Part shown: one piece after another, positions 17,425-20,604 of the stretch
Position numbering within the stretch: the first letter of the stretch is position 1
How the letters are laid out: each line of letters opens with the position of its first letter
DNA from: CAZAKZ01 sp964485695
GTDB lineage: Bacteria > Planctomycetota > JAFGQW01
Direction: 5' to 3'
DNA length: 20,604 nt
NCBI GenBank assembly: GCA_964485695.1
Contig: CAZAKZ010000109.1
Coordinates: forward strand, 1 to 20,604
Made by a program: the position numbers and the translations under genes
The notes under the pieces: generated by a model
Told to the model about the DNA's origin: nothing
The model's database searches: none
Seen by the model: only the letters and a program-made list of their open reading frames with translations

Positions 17425-18159
17425 CTACAGTTTCTTCAAGATCTTGATGATCCGGTCTTTCCGTGTAACCTCGGCGATGTATCGCGAGATCTTTTCCTGG
17501 CTCTCCTGGAAGACCTCGGATTTTTCATCGGTGAAGACCACGCCGCAGTAGAGGCTATCTTCGTTCCAGTTGCTGTGGAGGATCTTGGCCTTGAACGTTA
17601 ACGATGATTCAGGATCGTCCTCAGGGTCGTCCGGGAGAGTGAACATGACACGGAGCTTCTGGCCCGGATTGTAGAAGCCTTCCGTATCCAGGGAGACCTT
17701 GAAGCAGAGGCCGAATGGAGACAGGTCATGCAGGGTCCCTTCGGCCCGGAAGGATTCGGACAGGCCTTCCAGAGATACCTTGTGATCGGCCTCGATTTCC
17801 AGGCGCTGTTCTCCTCGCTGGTTGAACAGGGCTTTGAGCTTCTCGGGAAGCTGAGGCAGGAGTCCCAGCCAGTCGATGAGCTCGATCCCGAAGTTCGTGC
17901 CCTCTTCGACAGGAACTTGCCGCCGGATACGACCCGTCGTGAAAATGGGAGTGTCGAGGTACGGCGATTCCAGCCTCAGGTAAACCATATCGCTCACGGC
18001 GAACTTTGGACTGGCGTTGTTGTGGATGAATACGCCCATGCCGGTGATCGAGAGGTCGACCACACGTCCGGGGATTTCACGCCCCTCCGGCTTGGTCACG
18101 GTTACCGAGATATGGCCCTTGAATTGCGGAGTCGTCCGGTATTGACGACGTTCGTCCAT
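17425..18159 (-). CDS. Tandem PilZ-domain protein (c-di-GMP binding)
   Basis: A 244-residue soluble protein with two PilZ-like domains. The first has RxxxR at Arg4-Arg8 and DLSITG at 35-40. The second has RxxxR at Arg115-Arg119 and DLSPFG at 145-150. These two elements are the cyclic-di-GMP-binding signature of PilZ domains, so both halves look competent to bind. No output domain, membrane span or signal peptide is visible, and a basic C-terminal helix (VTRKDRIIKILKKL) closes the protein. It probably acts as a c-di-GMP adaptor through protein contacts; the target is unknown. The ribosome site is an imperfect AGAGGGAAG before the ATG. An AT-rich palindrome lies 39 bases upstream. Confidence 0.9.
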   Translation of the reverse strand: MDERRQYRTTPQFKGHISVTVTKPEGREIPGRVVDLSITGMGVFIHNNASPKFAVSDMVYLRLESPYLDTPIFTTGRIRRQVPVEEGTNFGIELIDWLGLLPQLPEKLKALFNQRGEQRLEIEADHKVSLEGLSESFRAEGTLHDLSPFGLCFKVSLDTEGFYNPGQKLRVMFTLPDDPEDDPESSLTFKAKILHSNWNEDSLYCGVVFTDEKSEVFQESQEKISRYIAEVTRKDRIIKILKKL

Positions 18160-18197
18160 CGCTTCCCTCTCTCAGGGTGAAGTCAATCGCTAATATA

Positions 18198-18214
18198 ATG
18201 CAATATTATTGCAT
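18198..18214. promoter_or_regulatory. AT-rich palindrome upstream of the PilZ gene, possible operator
   Basis: ATGCAATA-T-TATTGCAT is a perfect palindrome with eight-base arms and a one-base centre, in an AT-rich patch that stands out from the GC-rich surroundings. On the minus strand a TATATT box follows immediately on the PilZ side, so the palindrome could be an operator overlapping that gene's promoter. No matching -35 box was found. Confidence 0.45.
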
Positions 18215-18312
18215 ATCGGCCTCAGGGAACTAGGGCTTGAGATGGCCGAGGCGGGTTCGGGAGCCCAACCTAAGTGCAAGGATTGCAAGTGAGTTAGCAC
18301 CCCTTGATTCAA

Positions 18313-19737
18313 TCATCGCTTCTTCAGGGTAGCCAGGTCACGCAGATCCTCGTCCTCCGGGTCGATCTCCAGGGCGAGGCGCTGATACCTCTCGCTGGTC
18401 TCCCGGTGTCCGCCCATATCATGGTAGGCCCGTCCGGCATACATGTAGGACCAGGCGTCGAGGGGATCGATCTCGATGGCCTTCTTCAACATCTCCACGG
18501 CCTTCTCGTTCTTGTCCTTGGTGTAGAGCGTTTTGCCGTAGAGGTAGAAAAGGCGCTGGCTCTTGCCACCTGCCCGGACGGCATTCTCCAAGTGCTTCAG
18601 AGTCGTCAGCGGTGCACCCTTGCGCATCGCCAACCAGGCTGCATGCACGTGGAATCGGGGTGATCGGCCCTCGAGAGTCCTGGCGTGTTCGTGCCATTCC
18701 TTCTCCAGTGCTTCCAGATCCTCCAGGCCCAGATGCTCCCGGAGTATCTTCACTACCACCTCTGGCTCGACCTGGAGGCCCGCGAACTTGTCCGGCTCCC
18801 GCTGGATCATGGGATCCCGGGCGAGCGCCAGGATGAAGCTCTTGAACTTCGTGGCGTATTTCGGCGACTGAAGCATGAAGTGGCAGAAGGACCAGGGCCA
18901 GGGGCTGGGATGCGGACTTCTGGTTTTCGGCTTGAGCCTCTTTCTGATCATGACATCGAGGCCGATCCGCTTGTCTTCAGCGAGTTCGTCCTGGAGTTTG
19001 GCCATGCGAATCGGGTGAAGGCGCCCGGTTTCAAAGGTCCGGGTCTCCGAATTCCACCGCATGCAGCTGTAGAAATCGGCCAGGCCCTGGCCGAGCCACT
19101 CGGGCCAGCGGAAACCGGGCTGGAGGAGGTGAAGCATGTAGTGGGTTTCCGCCCATAGAGCAGCCTCGACGGTCTCCTGCCGATCATTCCGGTTGGAGTA
19201 GAAGTTCAGTTCGATGGGCTCCACGAACCGGAAGTAGCAGGTGGCACCCTCCTCGCCGCCGCTCACCTGCCGGAAATACGCCGCATCGTGATAGAAGCAG
19301 ACCTTGAGCTTCTTCGGATTCTCAACGACCTCGAGGCCCCACTCCCGGTCGAAGTGCGCGCGAAAGGCCTCGAAGAGATCCATTGTGTCCCGGGCGATGC
19401 GATCCGGGACCGTATACTCGAAGGCGAAGTGATCGGACTCCGCCTTGTTGCGGTAGCGCCAGGTCCGTCGGTACTCGGACTCCCGCACGAGGCGCTTGTC
19501 CTCCGCCTCAAGAACACCGTCGGGGCCGGATCTTGCCACGTGCTGGATCATCCGCTTGGGGACGAAGACCTCTCCGGACGGATACCGGATTTTGACCCCT
19601 CCCCGACACAGGACCATGGGCTTGCCTTTCACGATGCGGCCATCCTTCAGCAGGAGGACGTCCGCCTGGACAGGGGATGCGAGGAGAAGGAGCACGCACA
19701 GGCAGGCTGCAAGTGAAATCGCGTTCTTGAATACCAT
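18313..19737 (-). CDS. Secreted TPR protein with degenerate peptidase-MA-like (DUF1570) domain
   Basis: A 474-residue exported protein. The start at 19737 follows GGGAGA and yields a signal peptide (1-25, cleavage near VQA-DV). A longer in-frame reading from 19929 overlaps the upstream gene and lacks a signal. Residues 26-70 form a small beta domain (DVLLLKDGRIVKG…IRYPSGEVFVPKRMI) common at the start of planctomycete secreted proteins. Residues about 90-350 follow the DUF1570 gluzincin pattern (KVCFYHDAAYFRQ, ATCYFRF, PEWLGQGLADFY). The zinc motif is lost: HExxH corresponds to WAETH at 195-199 and the downstream EG to Q217-G. Residues about 390-460 hold TPR-like repeats (LFYLYGKTLYTKDKNEKAVE, AWSYMYAGRAYHDMGG). 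It is probably a binding or scaffold protein, not a protease. It starts 38 bases after the membrane-protein gene. Confidence 0.82.
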   Translation of the reverse strand: MVFKNAISLAACLCVLLLLASPVQADVLLLKDGRIVKGKPMVLCRGGVKIRYPSGEVFVPKRMIQHVARSGPDGVLEAEDKRLVRESEYRRTWRYRNKAESDHFAFEYTVPDRIARDTMDLFEAFRAHFDREWGLEVVENPKKLKVCFYHDAAYFRQVSGGEEGATCYFRFVEPIELNFYSNRNDRQETVEAALWAETHYMLHLLQPGFRWPEWLGQGLADFYSCMRWNSETRTFETGRLHPIRMAKLQDELAEDKRIGLDVMIRKRLKPKTRSPHPSPWPWSFCHFMLQSPKYATKFKSFILALARDPMIQREPDKFAGLQVEPEVVVKILREHLGLEDLEALEKEWHEHARTLEGRSPRFHVHAAWLAMRKGAPLTTLKHLENAVRAGGKSQRLFYLYGKTLYTKDKNEKAVEMLKKAIEIDPLDAWSYMYAGRAYHDMGGHRETSERYQRLALEIDPEDEDLRDLATLKKR

Positions 19738-19775
19738 GGTTGTCTCCCGTTTCACGCAAAAACTGGTTACCTCCG

Positions 19776-20498
19776 TCACCTCGAAGGGAGGATGCCGCGG
19801 ATTTCCCCGTTGACGATAACGGCGCTCGTCCGGATACGTACATGTGCATTGTCGGGAATCGGGCCGTAGTCGCGGTCGCCCGACCGGAGCGTCTGTTTCC
19901 CGAACAGGAGCTTTGATCCCTTGTGCCAATAGACGAACCGGTCTCCGGATACTTCTAGAACGGAATAGAATCTCTCCCTCATCACTCTTCCGCTCCCCTT
20001 AGACACGCCCGCCTCGATCCGGTTGCGAGATCGTTCGAATTCGTCCTTCGGCATGTGGAGAGAAAATCCCTGCTCGCCAATGACCACATAGAAGTTACAC
20101 TCCTCAGGAACGTTGACCTTGAAGAACAGGTTTCCCAGCAACACCTGAAGAAGGTGCAAGCCGGCGAGATAGAAAAGCACGGCCAGGCAGCCGAGCCGGG
20201 GGATCCAGAGCCGTCTTTCCCGGCCCCGGAGGAAGGCGAGCAAATGGATGAGTACGTACACGGCCACGAGCAAGTTCGTTGCGGGCAGGATCTGGAATCC
20301 CGAGTCGCCCACCAGGTAGGGATCTCCGAACCGGGCAGTACAGACGACCGCGAGATTGAAGAAGTGGTTCAAGCACAGCCAGGTGAAGCCCACGACCAGG
20401 CAGGGCGGGAACACGAAAACCCGCGTCCAGTCCGAACCGTGGACCGTGAGGGGCCATGTTCCCTGTGCTGTGAGGCGCTGCTCGAGCTGTTCCACCAT
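19776..20498 (-). CDS. Three-span membrane protein, unknown function
   Basis: A 240-residue protein I do not recognise. Three hydrophobic helices are visible: about 28-55 (FVFPPCLVVGFTWLCLNHFF), about 68-90 (ILPATNLLVAVYVLIHLLAFL) and about 102-126 (CLAVLFYLAGLHLLQVLLGNLF). A soluble C-terminal domain of about 115 residues follows, with mixed beta and charged segments (CNFYVVIGEQGFSLHMPKDEFE, ERFYSVLEVSGDRFVYWHKG). The span before that domain is adjacent to Arg-rich loops (RGRERRLW), which fits an inside loop between spans 2 and 3. No ribosome site is evident before the ATG at 20498, so the start is the weakest part of this call. It lies 38 bases upstream of the TPR/DUF1570 gene on the same strand, and the two are probably one transcript. 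Confidence 0.7.
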   Translation of the reverse strand: MVEQLEQRLTAQGTWPLTVHGSDWTRVFVFPPCLVVGFTWLCLNHFFNLAVVCTARFGDPYLVGDSGFQILPATNLLVAVYVLIHLLAFLRGRERRLWIPRLGCLAVLFYLAGLHLLQVLLGNLFFKVNVPEECNFYVVIGEQGFSLHMPKDEFERSRNRIEAGVSKGSGRVMRERFYSVLEVSGDRFVYWHKGSKLLFGKQTLRSGDRDYGPIPDNAHVRIRTSAVIVNGEIRGILPSR

Positions 20499-20604
20499 TG
20501 CGTGACCCGATGGACGGTTCCCGGAGTTCTGTTGGCATGATACGCCGACCCGGGCCGTTAACCGGCTAATCGCCAGGCTGGGCAGAAAAACCTTCCTTGG
20601 CCTT

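Noticed and set aside
18238..18300. tRNA-like stretch containing GATGGCCGAGGCGGG, reminiscent of a tRNA-Ser/Leu D-arm
   Set aside because: No acceptor stem, anticodon stem or T-arm can be paired around it, so it is not a tRNA gene and not a convincing remnant.

Overview
The window reads as high-GC bacterial chromosome with leadered genes that carry good Shine-Dalgarno sites. The best guess is Planctomycetota or a close neighbour. Three things suggest this: a transmembrane Ser/Thr kinase fused to a formylglycine-enzyme-like (FGE/SUMF1) domain, a DUF1570/peptidase-MA-like secreted protein, and a secreted propeller-like protein whose C-terminus (…DRTAPGG… a few residues from the end) resembles planctomycete secreted proteins. 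This is inference from remembered families; no rRNA or taxonomic marker other than metG is present.

Layout. (1) 256-2858, plus strand: three envelope proteins. These are a protein with a signal peptide and a C-terminal membrane anchor, an M64-like zinc metallopeptidase lipoprotein that appears to start at TTG, and a small lipoprotein. (2) 2886-6140, minus strand: a 1084-residue kinase with a HEPN-like N-terminus, kinase domain, one membrane span, a coiled region and a degenerate FGE domain. (3) 6141-6598: a non-coding divergent region with repeats of GGGCGTCA. (4) 6599-7999, plus strand: a secreted beta-rich protein. (5) 12379-7971, minus strand: a compact five-gene [NiFe]-hydrogenase operon in the order beta, gamma, delta, alpha, maturation protease, as in group 3b NAD(P)-linked (sulf)hydrogenases. 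Every junction overlaps or abuts. A stand-alone cyclic-nucleotide-binding-fold protein is divergent to it (12585-13067). (6) 13071-13125: a perfect 24-bp-stem bidirectional terminator, followed by acetyl-CoA synthetase (acs, minus strand). (7) metG, plus strand, divergent from acs. (8) A tandem PilZ protein and, beyond an AT-rich palindrome, a two-gene minus-strand unit with a three-span membrane protein and a TPR protein carrying a degenerate gluzincin fold.

How the genes fit together. The hydrogenase should exchange electrons between H2 and NADP(H) in the cytoplasm. Acs activates acetate and sits next to it, separated by the terminator, so the middle of the window is a small redox and carbon metabolism block. 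The flanks are signalling and cell-envelope genes (kinase, PilZ, lipoproteins, secreted proteins). No tRNA, rRNA, CRISPR array, transposase or phage gene was seen. The stretches 1-255 and 20499-20604 hold nothing I can support. The most unusual items are the HEPN-kinase-FGE architecture, the ligand-binding cassette of the CNB protein beside the hydrogenase, and the loss of catalytic residues in two enzyme-like domains.
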